A DNA stretch of 30,440 bases, from NCBI GenBank assembly GCA_030643245.1, contig DAOWME010000007.1, forward strand, positions 1 to 30,440, read 5' to 3'. Positions 8,416-16,743 of the stretch are shown here, piece by piece (within the stretch, counting starts at the first letter, position 1; each line of letters begins with the position of its first letter). Under the pieces are notes generated by a model. It did no database searches and had not been told where the DNA came from. It saw nothing but the letters and a program-made list of their open reading frames with translations. The position numbers and the translations under genes were made by a program. Source of the stretch: Deltaproteobacteria bacterium (GTDB lineage Bacteria > Desulfobacterota > UBA8473).

Positions 8416-8491
8416 TTAATTGACCACCACTGAGTTTTTGAGAAGTTACTGATAATTACGACAAACATGCTCTGAGAAGGGAGGACTGACG

Positions 8492-8890
8492 ATGATAAAA
8501 AAGATAAATCATGTGGGAGTGGCTGTGAAGGACCTTGACAAGGCCGTTTCGCTATTTGAGAAAGCCTTTGGCGCAAAAGTGATATTTCGAAAGGTCTTTG
8601 ATGACCAGAAATTGGAATCCGCCATGGTTTCCATGGGTGAAAACAGGTTTGAACTCTCTCAAACAATCGACCCTGACGGTGTGATAGGCAAATTCATAGA
8701 AAAAAACGGCGAGGGGATTCACCACGTGTCACTGCAAGTGGAAGACATGGAAGCGGCGATGGCACACTTTGAAAACCAGGGACTCAAAATCGTTGGGAAA
8801 GGTACGACCGGATCAGGAGGGAACAAGATCTGTTTTTTGCATCCAAAGGATATGTTCGGTGTTCTTATTGAGATCATAGAACCTGCCTAG
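8492..8890 (+). CDS. mce: Methylmalonyl-CoA epimerase
   Basis: A 132-residue vicinal-oxygen-chelate (glyoxalase-fold) protein, the usual length. It interconverts (2S)- and (2R)-methylmalonyl-CoA, linking propionyl-CoA carboxylation or transcarboxylation to methylmalonyl-CoA mutase. Two beta-alpha-beta modules are visible: residues 1-55 (INHVGVAVKDLDKAVSLFEKAFG) and 73-130 (GIHHVSLQVEDMEAAMAHFE...). Likely metal ligands are His7, Gln57, His77 or His78, and Glu127. The start is preceded by GGGAGGA. It lies 58 bp upstream of an acyl-CoA dehydrogenase, so it leads a CoA-ester degradation cluster. This suggests that propionyl-CoA is one product. Confidence 0.93.
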   Translation: MIKKINHVGVAVKDLDKAVSLFEKAFGAKVIFRKVFDDQKLESAMVSMGENRFELSQTIDPDGVIGKFIEKNGEGIHHVSLQVEDMEAAMAHFENQGLKIVGKGTTGSGGNKICFLHPKDMFGVLIEIIEPA

Positions 8891-8948
8891 AGCTGGAGTT
8901 TGGATTGACTTGCGCTGTGCCTGATACAGTTGAAAGGAGAAAGAAGAG

Positions 8949-10091
8949 ATGAGTATCGAGTTAACCGAGGAGCAGAAGATTCTGCGGGACACCCTACGAA
9001 AGTTGGGAAAGGAGAAGTTGGACAAGCTTACCATAGAAAGCGACAGGGCGGATGAATTCGACCATGAAAGCCTCCGTCTCTTAAAGGAAATTGGCATATT
9101 CGGGCTGCCTGCCCCTGTCAAATACGGCGGATCAGAGGCAAATGCCACGATGCTAACAATCGTTCTTGAGGAGTTGGGTTACTTCAGTCCCTCCATGGCG
9201 TGCACTCTGATCGGGCATCTGGCCCTTGTCCGTCCTTTATATTTGGGGGGAAATGCATTCTTGGAAGAGAAGTACTTTACAAAGATGGCAAAGGAAGAAC
9301 TGGGCGCTTTCTGCCTAACCGAACCGGAGGCCGGATCCGATGCGGCATCCTTGAAATCAAAGGCCGTCCTTGACGGCGACGAATGGGTCATCAATGGAAC
9401 GAAGTGTTTTATAACGAGCGGTGGTGTTGCGGATTTTTACGGGGTATGGGCGGTCACAGGTCCCGGTAAAGGCGCAAACGGGATCTCCCTCTTTTACGTA
9501 GATAAGGACACAAAAGGACTCTCCATGGGAAAGGTAGAAGAGAAGATGGGGGTAAGGGGTTCCCAAACAGCAGAGATGATCTTTGAGGACGTGAGACTTC
9601 CCAACGAATATATGTGTGGAGGGCGAGGAAAGGGACTAAAACTGGCCTTTGAGGGGTTAGATCTTGTCAGATGCGGGCTCGGAGGGGTTTCAGTAGGGCT
9701 GGCCCAGGCCGCCCTCGACCAATCGATTCAGTACATGAAGGAAAGGCGCCAATTCGGAAGGCCCATAGCTCAATTCCAAGCGCTCCAGTTTATGGTCGCA
9801 AGTATGGCAATGAAGATAGAGGCGGCCCGCGCACTGACCTATCAGACGGCCGCTATGTATGATTCGGGTCGTCATGGCACGGATTTGATCACCAAGTCAT
9901 CCATGACGAAGTGTTTTGCCTCGGACATATGTATGGAGGTGACCACAAACGCGGTCCAGTTGTTCGGGGGGTATGGCTACATGAAGGATTACCCGGTGGA
10001 AAGGATGATGAGAGATGCAAAGATTCTTCAAATCGTTGAAGGGACCAGTCAGATTCATCATCACATAATAGGACGAAACTTGCTCAGTTGA
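8949..10091 (+). CDS. Acyl-CoA dehydrogenase
   Basis: A 380-residue FAD enzyme, normal for the family. It introduces a 2,3-double bond into an acyl-CoA and passes electrons to ETF. Visible are FCLTEPEAGSDAASL and WVINGTKCFITSG in the FAD/substrate region, RRQFGRPIAQFQALQF in the helical C-domain, and the C-terminal VEGTSQIHHHIIGR loop with the probable catalytic base Glu364. The start has a good site (GAAAGGAGAAAGAAGAG). It belongs to the plus-strand cluster from 8492 to 18288. The substrate cannot be read from sequence; short, branched or cyclic acyl-CoA are all possible. About 290 bp of repeats separate it from the next dehydrogenase. Confidence 0.93.
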   Translation: MSIELTEEQKILRDTLRKLGKEKLDKLTIESDRADEFDHESLRLLKEIGIFGLPAPVKYGGSEANATMLTIVLEELGYFSPSMACTLIGHLALVRPLYLGGNAFLEEKYFTKMAKEELGAFCLTEPEAGSDAASLKSKAVLDGDEWVINGTKCFITSGGVADFYGVWAVTGPGKGANGISLFYVDKDTKGLSMGKVEEKMGVRGSQTAEMIFEDVRLPNEYMCGGRGKGLKLAFEGLDLVRCGLGGVSVGLAQAALDQSIQYMKERRQFGRPIAQFQALQFMVASMAMKIEAARALTYQTAAMYDSGRHGTDLITKSSMTKCFASDICMEVTTNAVQLFGGYGYMKDYPVERMMRDAKILQIVEGTSQIHHHIIGRNLLS

Positions 10092-10126
10092 TGGTCCTTT
10101 TTGTCGGGCATTAGACGCAATATACT

Positions 10127-10220
10127 GGCATCCTACATATATACAAAAAAGTAGTTTATACTTTACTTATCTATTGGCGCCCGCATCCTTGAAAAGTGTA
10201 AACAGAGAAATAAAGGATGT
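10127..10220. repeat. Two partial family C elements in tandem
   Basis: Positions 10127-10165 hold an inverted C end (GGCATCCTACAT... AGTAGTTTATACTTT). Positions 10182-10220 hold the 40-bp short C unit (GCATCCTT through AAAAGTGTAAAC to AAGGATGT), sister of the one at 293-332. Confidence 0.6.
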
Positions 10221-10231
10221 CATAAAAGGTA

Positions 10232-10344
10232 GGCATCCTTCATACATCGGTTTACACTTTTTAAATTATGGCTGCTTCAACTGTGCCGAGACCGTTTTTT
10301 TATTAGAAAGTGTAAACTACTTTATAGCTTTTATGAAGGATGCC
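10232..10344. repeat. Family C TIR element, copy C2 (113 bp, 8-bp TSD)
   Basis: The termini are the same 12-bp inverted repeats as in C1, and only one base of 113 differs between the copies. Direct repeats AAAAGGTA at 10224-10231 and 10345-10352 mark an 8-bp target duplication. The element ends 36 bp upstream of the next dehydrogenase start, so it lies in that gene's leader or promoter region. Confidence 0.92.
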
Positions 10345-10380
10345 AAAAGGTATACGTTTACTACTGGAGGGAGATTATCG

Positions 10381-11532
10381 ATGGACTTTGAGTTAATGCA
10401 AGAGCAAAAAATCCTGCAAGACACTGTCAGGAAGTTTATGGACAATGAGGTGGCGCCTATTGTCGACGAGTATGAAAAGAAGAAGGAGATACCGAGAGAT
10501 CTGATTAAGAAGATGATCTCCTTCGGATATGTCGGCGCTCTGGTCCCGCCGGAATACGGCGGGTTAGGCCTTGACTATATATCTCTTGGCATACTTATGG
10601 AGGAAGCCGGCAGGACCTGGGGGGCGCTGCGCATAATGGCAAACGGCCCTTTAAACCTGATCCCCTACACCATATCCGTAAACGGTACGGAAGCGCAGAA
10701 AAAACGGTATATCCCCCCGTTGCTGGCCGCGGAAAAGACAGGATTCCTGGCCATAACGGAACCCAATGTGGGGTCCGACGCATCGGGTGTGGAGACGAAG
10801 GCCGACCTGAACGGTGACCATTATCTCCTAAACGGCCAAAAGATGTGGGTTACTAACGGAAGTACTGCGGACGTAGGGATCGTATTTGCCTCAACGGATA
10901 AGAGCAAGGGCGGCAAAGGGGTAACCGCTTTCATAGTGGACAAAGAAGAGACCGCTTTTTCAGTGAAGGACACGGACAAGATGTTCGGGCTTGCCATGGT
11001 TGCATCCGAGTTTACGTTTGAAGATGCCGTGGTGCCTAAGGATAACATGTTTGGTCCTGAAGGGCAGGGCCTCAAGATCGCACTCACAACACTGAATGAG
11101 GGAAGGCATAACGTTGCCATGGGTTCGGTGGGCATTGGCCAGGCATGTATAGACGCCTCTGTAAAATATGCGAAAGAGCGTAAGCAATTCGGCAAGCCCA
11201 TAGGCAGCTTTCAGCTGGTTCAGAAGCTGATAGTGGAGATGGTGACCGACACCATGGCCTCCCGTCTCTTGGGGTATCAAGCTGCAAATTGCCTGGACTC
11301 AGGGGGCAGATGTGACAGGTTCTGTTCCGTGGCAAAACTTTTTGCATGTGAGGCGGCCTTCAAGACCGCATCCAATGCCCTGCAGGTTCACGGCGGATAT
11401 GGTTACTCCAAGGAATTCCCCATTGAAAGGTATTTCAGGGACGCGAGAGGAGCCATGATCCCCGAGGGAACCTCCGAGATTCAAACCTTGATAATAGGGA
11501 GAGATGTTCTCGGCATGTCTGCCATTAGATGA
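10381..11532 (+). CDS. Acyl-CoA dehydrogenase (second)
   Basis: A 383-residue flavoprotein of the same superfamily as the gene at 8949. The start chosen is the ATG at 10381, after GGAGGGAG. The longer open frame upstream runs through the C2 repeat and is not credible. Motifs: GFLAITEPNVGSDASGVETKA and MWVTNGSTADVG in the FAD site, RKQFGKPIGSFQLVQKL in the C-domain, and the IPEGTSEIQTLIIGR loop with the likely catalytic Glu361. Two dehydrogenases in one cluster suggest either two oxidation steps on one substrate or a heteromeric enzyme, as in several steroid and cyclic-acid pathways. The sequence alone does not decide. Confidence 0.93.
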   Translation: MDFELMQEQKILQDTVRKFMDNEVAPIVDEYEKKKEIPRDLIKKMISFGYVGALVPPEYGGLGLDYISLGILMEEAGRTWGALRIMANGPLNLIPYTISVNGTEAQKKRYIPPLLAAEKTGFLAITEPNVGSDASGVETKADLNGDHYLLNGQKMWVTNGSTADVGIVFASTDKSKGGKGVTAFIVDKEETAFSVKDTDKMFGLAMVASEFTFEDAVVPKDNMFGPEGQGLKIALTTLNEGRHNVAMGSVGIGQACIDASVKYAKERKQFGKPIGSFQLVQKLIVEMVTDTMASRLLGYQAANCLDSGGRCDRFCSVAKLFACEAAFKTASNALQVHGGYGYSKEFPIERYFRDARGAMIPEGTSEIQTLIIGRDVLGMSAIR

Positions 11533-11566
11533 CATGTTTGAATGTGGGGCTATGACAAGGCATTAA

Positions 11567-11684
11567 GGGACGAGGACGAAATAACTTCCCCATTTGTGCA
11601 ATTCACGGTTGTTAAAAACATAACCACAGAGAACACGGAGGAAAATATTTTGATCTCGTTCCCACGCAGGAGCGGGGGAACGAG
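11567..11684. repeat. Truncated family B end (B5) and a REP-like hairpin
   Basis: Positions 11567-11609 match the left end of B (GGGACGAGGACGAAATAACTTCC...), after which the match stops. At 11655-11684 is CTCGTTCCC...GGGAACGAG, a 9-bp stem hairpin of a type widespread between genes of many proteobacteria. No coding sequence is supported between 11533 and 11787. Confidence 0.65.
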
Positions 11685-11787
11685 GGGCGATCTCGCCTCC
11701 TGGCACCGAACAGTTTGGATTTTTTAATAAACAAATGGGCATATTCATTTGATGAGGTGAACAATTAATAAAAGAAAGGAGATTAGT

Positions 11788-12252
11788 ATGGTAAACGAAT
11801 CTAGTGTCATGTACTGGGAAGATCTTGAGGTTGGAAGAGAGTACACATCTCCCTCTCGAACTGTCACGGAGACGGATATTGTAAACTTTGCCGGTCTTTC
11901 CGGGGATTACAATGAGCTTCACACCAGCGCCGAGTTTTGCAAAGACACGATGTTCGGAACCAGGATAGCCCACGGGCTTCTGGGACTGGCCATTGCTTCG
12001 GGTCTATTTACGCGAACGGAGCTATGCGTGCAGACGCAGAGAAACCTCATAGCATTTCTCGGTCTTGAGTGGAAGTTCAAAGGGCCTATCATGATAGGCG
12101 ACACCGTAACCGTGAAGGTGAAGATAATCGAGAAAAAAGAAACGAAGAACCCTGAGAGAGGTATCTTTATATTGAAGAGAGAACTCATTAACCAAAAGGG
12201 AGAAGTGGTTCAGGAGGGAGAAACTCCATTAATGATAAAGAGAAAAAAGTAA
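11788..12252 (+). CDS. MaoC-like (R)-specific enoyl-CoA hydratase
   Basis: A 154-residue hot-dog-fold protein. MaoC enzymes add water to a 2-enoyl-CoA. The hydratase-2 segment DYNELHTSAEFCKDTMFGTRIAHGLL near residues 40-66 contains the Asp and His dyad. The ribosome-binding site is AAAGGAGAT. It opens a tight run with the SDR (16 bp), the DUF35 protein and the thiolase, which supports one transcript. Product of hydration would be the substrate of the SDR downstream. Use of MaoC rather than a crotonase is also seen in steroid and other bulky-acyl pathways, but this is only suggestive. Confidence 0.9.
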   Translation: MVNESSVMYWEDLEVGREYTSPSRTVTETDIVNFAGLSGDYNELHTSAEFCKDTMFGTRIAHGLLGLAIASGLFTRTELCVQTQRNLIAFLGLEWKFKGPIMIGDTVTVKVKIIEKKETKNPERGIFILKRELINQKGEVVQEGETPLMIKRKK

Positions 12253-12268
12253 AAGGAGGGTACGTACA

Positions 12269-13012
12269 ATGAGAGTAAAGGATAAAGTAGCGGTAGTAAC
12301 CGGCTCAGGAAGGGGCATAGGAGAAACCACGGTGCAAAGGCTAGCCGAGGAGGGAGCCAAGGTCGTAGTCACTGACATAAATGAGGAAGGCGCTATAAAA
12401 GTTGCGAATGGCATAAAGGCCAAAGGAGGACAGGCCATCGCAGTGGTAACGGATGTAACCAAATTGGACCAGGTGGAAGCCCTGATGAAGAAGGCGGTAG
12501 ATGAGTTTGGAAGCCTGGACATCCTGGTGAACAATGCCGGGTTCAACAGGGATATGCTCATCAAAAACATGACTGAGAAAGACTGGGATGATGTCATCGA
12601 TACAGACCTGAAGGGTTCGTTTCTGGCCTCTAAGTTCGCCACTCCATACATGGTGGAAAAGAAATATGGAAAGGTTGTGAATATCTCCTCGAGGGCATGG
12701 CACGGAAACCCCGGTCAGGCCAATTATTCATCTGCAAAGGCGGGCATAATAGGGCTCACCAAATCCATGGCGTGGGAATTCGGCAGATATAACATAAATG
12801 TAAACTGCATCGCCCCGGGTATGATCGCTACTGAGTTGATGAAGGGGCACCCCAAGTTTGAGATGATTAAGGAAAGGCAGTTGGCGAATATGCCCATAAA
12901 GAGGCTCGGTGAGACAATAGACGTGGCAAATACGATCCTCTTTCTCGTGTCCGATGAAGCGAGTTTTATCTCCGGAGAAGTGATTCATGTGAGTGGAGGA
13001 AGGTTTGGCTAA
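12269..13012 (+). CDS. Short-chain dehydrogenase/reductase (FabG-like)
   Basis: A 247-residue classical SDR. Cofactor motif TGSGRGIG is at residues 11-18, NNAG at 88-91, and the catalytic Ser140 (or 141), Tyr153 and Lys157 (YSSAK) are all present. An Asp at residue 36 (VVVTDINEEGA) after the second beta strand suggests NAD(H). Spacing of 16 bp after maoC and 18 bp before the DUF35 gene fits an operon. Likely role: oxidation of the 3-hydroxyacyl-CoA formed by the MaoC hydratase. FabG-type ketoacyl-ACP reductase is the alternative, but no other fatty acid synthesis genes are near. Confidence 0.92.
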   Translation: MRVKDKVAVVTGSGRGIGETTVQRLAEEGAKVVVTDINEEGAIKVANGIKAKGGQAIAVVTDVTKLDQVEALMKKAVDEFGSLDILVNNAGFNRDMLIKNMTEKDWDDVIDTDLKGSFLASKFATPYMVEKKYGKVVNISSRAWHGNPGQANYSSAKAGIIGLTKSMAWEFGRYNINVNCIAPGMIATELMKGHPKFEMIKERQLANMPIKRLGETIDVANTILFLVSDEASFISGEVIHVSGGRFG

Positions 13013-13030
13013 AAGGGAGGAAGGTGTTTG

Positions 13031-13483
13031 ATGACAGCAGATGATAGCGGTTCAAAAGCAAAAGTGCAGGAAGCCCTCGTGGATCCAAAGCTCAGGCCAC
13101 TGATCCGTTTGGCAGGATCTCCCTCTGAAAAGCCCCTGCTTATAGGAAACAAGTGTAAATCCTGTGGGGAGTATTTCTTCCCCAAGAGGGTAATCTGTCC
13201 AAACTGTCTAAAAGAGGACGTGTTGGAGGACGTGCTTTTGAGCAATAAGGGAAAATTGTACACGTACTGCATAGTCAAAGTGGCGCCAGTGGGTTTCGAC
13301 GCCCCCTACGCCGTGGGATACGTCGATCTCCCTGAGGGGTTGAGGATATTCTCACCACTTGCAGAATGCGACAAGGAACGGCTGAAGATAGATATGGATG
13401 TGGAGCTCATTGTTGACAAGATTCGCGAGGATGAGGCAGGGCAGCCTGTATACGGATACAAGTTTAAATCTGCATCCCCATAG
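13031..13483 (+). CDS. Zn-ribbon/OB-fold DUF35 protein (thiolase partner)
   Basis: A 150-residue protein with a rubredoxin-like zinc ribbon: Cys42-x2-Cys45 and Cys56-x2-Cys59 (CKSCGEYFFPKRVICPNC). An OB-fold follows (LYTYCIVKVAPVGFDAPYAVGYVDLPEG). ATG at 13031 follows GGGAGGAAGG; the TTG one codon earlier is less likely. DUF35 proteins are known to form complexes with thiolase-fold enzymes: acetoacetyl-CoA thiolase/HMG-CoA synthase in archaea and Ltp2-type aldolases in steroid side-chain degradation. The next gene, 15 bp downstream, is such a thiolase-fold enzyme, so the two products very probably bind each other. Confidence 0.9.
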   Translation: MTADDSGSKAKVQEALVDPKLRPLIRLAGSPSEKPLLIGNKCKSCGEYFFPKRVICPNCLKEDVLEDVLLSNKGKLYTYCIVKVAPVGFDAPYAVGYVDLPEGLRIFSPLAECDKERLKIDMDVELIVDKIREDEAGQPVYGYKFKSASP

Positions 13484-13498
13484 TGGAGGTATGTGATT

Positions 13499-14671
13499 AT
13501 GAGAACTGTTTGCATTATTGGAGTGGGGATGACCATGTTCGGTCGGTTCCCTCAATCCAATGTCATAGAGCTGGGAAGGACCGCATGCCTCAATGCCGTG
13601 AGAGATGCCGGCGTCGACACAAAGGATATACAGGTTGCATATGCGGGGCACGCCAGGACCGGGCAGCTTCATAATAGAGAATGCGGTGTGGGCCAGTCGA
13701 TCCTATGGGAATTGGGTATTTCCGGAATCCCTGTGAGCAGTGTAGGTAATTTCTGTTCGAGTGGGTCTACGGCACTTCGAGAAGCTTGGCTCGCCGTGGG
13801 TTCAGGGATGTACGATATGGCATTTGCCATGGGTGTGGAAAAACTCACCGGAAGGGAAGGGAAGGGACGTCCCCTGACCTCGGATGGGGTGGAGTTGTTG
13901 ACGGTGATGGGGTTCAGCCCCCCGGTCTATTTTGGAAACGTTTTGACACGGCATATGAAGGAGTATGGGACTACCCTGGAACAACTTGCCATGGTCGCGG
14001 TTAAAAACCGTCGGAATGCAGGATCCAACCCCCGGTGTCAATATAAAGATCCCATCACTGTGGAAGAGGTAATCCACTCTCCTGTGATAGTGGTGCCCCT
14101 GACTCTCCTGAACTGTTGTCCCACTACGGATGGGGCGGCTGCCGCAATCCTTTGCAGTAAAGAGGTCGCCGGGAGATACACAAACAAACCCGTTGAGATA
14201 GCGGCCTCTGCTCTCTGCTCGGGACCGTATGAGAAATGTAAAGACATTACCAGCTTTGGGGCGGATCGCCTCGCGGCTTTGAATGCCTATGAATACGCCG
14301 GTATTGGACCGGAGGATATCGATCTCGCAGAGGTCCATGATTGTTTTACCATAGCCGAGATAGTCCACTATGAAGATTTCGGGTTCTGTAAAAAAGGCGA
14401 AGGAGGTAGGTTTGTGGAGGAAGGGATGTCAGGTATGGAAGGGAAGATACCTGTAAGTCCCAGTGGAGGATTAATGTCCAGGGGCCACCCCATCGGTGCT
14501 ACCGGCCTTGCGCAGATATGTGAGTCTGTTTGGCAGTTGAGGGGCATTGCAGAGAACCAGGTGCAGGGGGCAAAGGTTGCGTTCACCCATTGTGCCGGCG
14601 GGTTCCAGGATACTATAGAACTGGGTGATATTCAATCAAGTGCCGTTACCATACTGAAAAGAGGTTGGTAG
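13499..14671 (+). CDS. SCP2-type thiolase / lipid-transfer-like acyltransferase or retro-aldolase
   Basis: A 390-residue thiolase-fold protein. The presumed nucleophile Cys86 lies in VGNFCSSGSTAL. The other active-site segments are EVHDCFTIAE, GGLMSRGHPIGATG and HCAGGF. ATG 13499 is preceded at 8 bp by GGAGGT; the GTG at 13493 lies too close to that site. The pattern is that of the SCP2/lipid-transfer branch rather than FadA. With its DUF35 partner it may cleave a 3-ketoacyl-CoA (thiolase) or perform retro-aldol cleavage like the steroid enzyme Ltp2. Presence of the Cys favours thiolysis. It ends the tight maoC-SDR-DUF35-thiolase run. Confidence 0.88.
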   Translation: MRTVCIIGVGMTMFGRFPQSNVIELGRTACLNAVRDAGVDTKDIQVAYAGHARTGQLHNRECGVGQSILWELGISGIPVSSVGNFCSSGSTALREAWLAVGSGMYDMAFAMGVEKLTGREGKGRPLTSDGVELLTVMGFSPPVYFGNVLTRHMKEYGTTLEQLAMVAVKNRRNAGSNPRCQYKDPITVEEVIHSPVIVVPLTLLNCCPTTDGAAAAILCSKEVAGRYTNKPVEIAASALCSGPYEKCKDITSFGADRLAALNAYEYAGIGPEDIDLAEVHDCFTIAEIVHYEDFGFCKKGEGGRFVEEGMSGMEGKIPVSPSGGLMSRGHPIGATGLAQICESVWQLRGIAENQVQGAKVAFTHCAGGFQDTIELGDIQSSAVTILKRGW

Positions 14672-14821
14672 GAAAGGTAGTAACCCTGATTGTTGCCGGG
14701 GTCTGCCTTGAGATATGGGTCTGAGGGCAGGCCTCATAAGTTTATTTTAGGCACTTCAAATTTTAGGCACTTGTAACTTCTTTTTATACGTACCACATAA
14801 GCAGGGGTCAAAAGAGAAATA

Positions 14822-16606
14822 ATGAAACAGAAGGTCAAAGAGATATTCGAAAACCGTTTTAAGACAAGAGAATACGAGGGTACTGACAAAGTATGCGACT
14901 TGAAGGAAGCCATAAGAAAGAACATAAGGCCCGGGATGCTGATACACACCTGCCAGACCGGGGTGAGGTGGTGCAGTGCGGCCATATATGAGATAGCAAG
15001 GCAATTCTGGGGCAAAGCCCCCGGTTTTACAGTTACAGGCATATCATTGAACCATCCCATATCCGTCCTGGTTCACGGAGGGCTGATTGAGAAAATCATC
15101 ACCAGTTATTGCGGAGATCCTTATTATACACCCGGCCCGAATGCAGCATTCCAGAGGGCATACAAGGAAAGGGCCATCGAGATTGAAGTCTGGTCGATAC
15201 TGACACTACCTTTAAGGCTAAAGGCCGCTGCCATGGGCGTGGCATTCATGCCGACAAATTCCCTCATAGGGAGTACCATGGCGGAAGAAAACAAGAAGGA
15301 TTTTATCGTAACGGACGACCCCTTCAAGAGTGGCAAGAAGATCGGAATGGCAAAGGCACTCTATCCGGACATATCCATGACCCATGGCTGGGCCGCTGAC
15401 AGGTACGGCAACACCTTGCTACTTCCACCGTATGCAGAGAACCTCTACGGTTGTATGGCAAGTGAAAACGGGACTATCGTAACAGTGGAAAAGGTAGTGT
15501 CCACGGATTACATAAGGAAGTATTCTCACCTTATGAAACTTCCTGGGGACTATGTCACAGCGGTCTGTGAAGTACCCTTCGGGTCCCATCCCAGTGGACT
15601 TTCCAATAGAGGCATAAGCGACTTTCCGGTCTACACCGAGGATTATGATTTTGTTAACGAGGCATGTAAGGCGGCAAAGGACCCGGAAGGGTTTGATGAA
15701 TGGATCCATAAATGGGTTCTTGGTTGTAATGATCATAAGGATTATGTCAGCAAGTTGGGATACGACAGGATCCTCGCCTTAAAGGGACGTACCCATGCCG
15801 ATTCATGGGGATACGACACAGAAGCCCTCTCGATGGAGTATGACTCGCCGGAGTACACCCCGTTAGAGATGGCGATTGTGGTTTCCGGCAGGAAAACAAA
15901 AGAGAAGATAAAAAAGAACGATTACAGGACGATACTCGCCGGTGCGGGAATCTCCAACCTAAGCGCTTGGCTGGCTTATTTTGATCTCAAGGAAGAGGGA
16001 TTTGACATAGAGCTCATGGCGGAGATAGGACTTTACGGCTACACACCGACACCCTTTGACCCGGCTATCTTCAATCACCGGAACTTTCCCACATGTAAAG
16101 CAATCGCCGACACCCAAGATGTTATGGGAATATTCATGAGCGGTTCGAGGAATAGATGTATCGGCACCCTCGGTATAGCTGAGATAGACAAACATGGCAA
16201 TATCAATACTACAAAGATTCCGGAAAGGCGTTTGTACATCGCCGGGTCAGGTGGGGCAAATGATATGGCCAGTTCTGCCCGGGAGATAATCGTAACTGCT
16301 GAGCATGTCAAGAGACGGTTTCTGGACCGGGTGAGCTACATCACTTCGCCCGGCAAGAAGGTTACAACGCTGGTATCCACACTGGGCGTCTTCGAGAAGG
16401 TTGGAGACGATCAAGAATTCACCCTCACAGGCTATTTCCCCAACCCGGGCCGCACGACCATGACAGATCATATTCGTCACATAAAGGACAATTGTAGCTG
16501 GGATTTGAAGGTGTCTCCCAACCCCGAAGAGATAGCCCAGCCTAAATTGGAAGAGTTAATCATGCTGAGGATGTTTGACCCGAGGAAATATTACCTGGGG
16601 GAATAG
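14822..16606 (+). CDS. Fused alpha/beta CoA-transferase-like protein (glutaconate CoA-transferase / IpdAB type)
   Basis: A 594-residue protein in which two family-I CoA-transferase halves are joined: about 1-335 is alpha-like (KNIRPGMLIHTCQTG...MGVAFMPTNSL...), and about 345-594 is beta-like (EYTPLEMAIVV...ILAGAGISNLSAWLA...). The beta half has AEIGLYGYTP, which lines up with the ExGxxG segment of family-I enzymes and so keeps a candidate catalytic Glu401. Glutaconate CoA-transferase and IpdAB, a ring-opening hydrolase of steroid degradation, are usually two separate subunits. The fused gene is therefore notable. It sits between the thiolase and the acyl-CoA ligase. Possible roles are CoA exchange between acids or hydrolytic C-C cleavage of a cyclic ketoacyl-CoA. 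Confidence 0.85.
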   Translation: MKQKVKEIFENRFKTREYEGTDKVCDLKEAIRKNIRPGMLIHTCQTGVRWCSAAIYEIARQFWGKAPGFTVTGISLNHPISVLVHGGLIEKIITSYCGDPYYTPGPNAAFQRAYKERAIEIEVWSILTLPLRLKAAAMGVAFMPTNSLIGSTMAEENKKDFIVTDDPFKSGKKIGMAKALYPDISMTHGWAADRYGNTLLLPPYAENLYGCMASENGTIVTVEKVVSTDYIRKYSHLMKLPGDYVTAVCEVPFGSHPSGLSNRGISDFPVYTEDYDFVNEACKAAKDPEGFDEWIHKWVLGCNDHKDYVSKLGYDRILALKGRTHADSWGYDTEALSMEYDSPEYTPLEMAIVVSGRKTKEKIKKNDYRTILAGAGISNLSAWLAYFDLKEEGFDIELMAEIGLYGYTPTPFDPAIFNHRNFPTCKAIADTQDVMGIFMSGSRNRCIGTLGIAEIDKHGNINTTKIPERRLYIAGSGGANDMASSAREIIVTAEHVKRRFLDRVSYITSPGKKVTTLVSTLGVFEKVGDDQEFTLTGYFPNPGRTTMTDHIRHIKDNCSWDLKVSPNPEEIAQPKLEELIMLRMFDPRKYYLGE

Positions 16607-16622
16607 GAAAATCAAGAAAGTT

Positions 16623-16722
16623 CCACCTGTGCAGTTGGCCAGGGTTACCGCTTAACGCAATGCTGTTCACTTATTCATCAGAGACACTTCAAGACTTTGG
16701 GGTCGAGTAACTGCACAGGTGG
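16623..16722. repeat. Family D TIR element, copy D1 (100 bp, 8-bp TSD)
   Basis: The ends CCACCTGTGCAGTT and AACTGCACAGGTGG form a 14-bp perfect inverted repeat. Direct repeats AGAAAGTT at 16615-16622 and 16723-16730 mark an 8-bp target duplication. It is non-coding. It lies between the CoA-transferase and ligase genes and its right duplication is 13 bp from the ligase start. Confidence 0.88.
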
Positions 16723-16743
16723 AGAAAGTTCAGGGATAACAAA

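Noticed and set aside
10174..10380. N-terminal extension of the second acyl-CoA dehydrogenase
   Set aside because: It translates repeat C2 and its flanks; a good ribosome-binding site precedes ATG 10381 and the family starts there.
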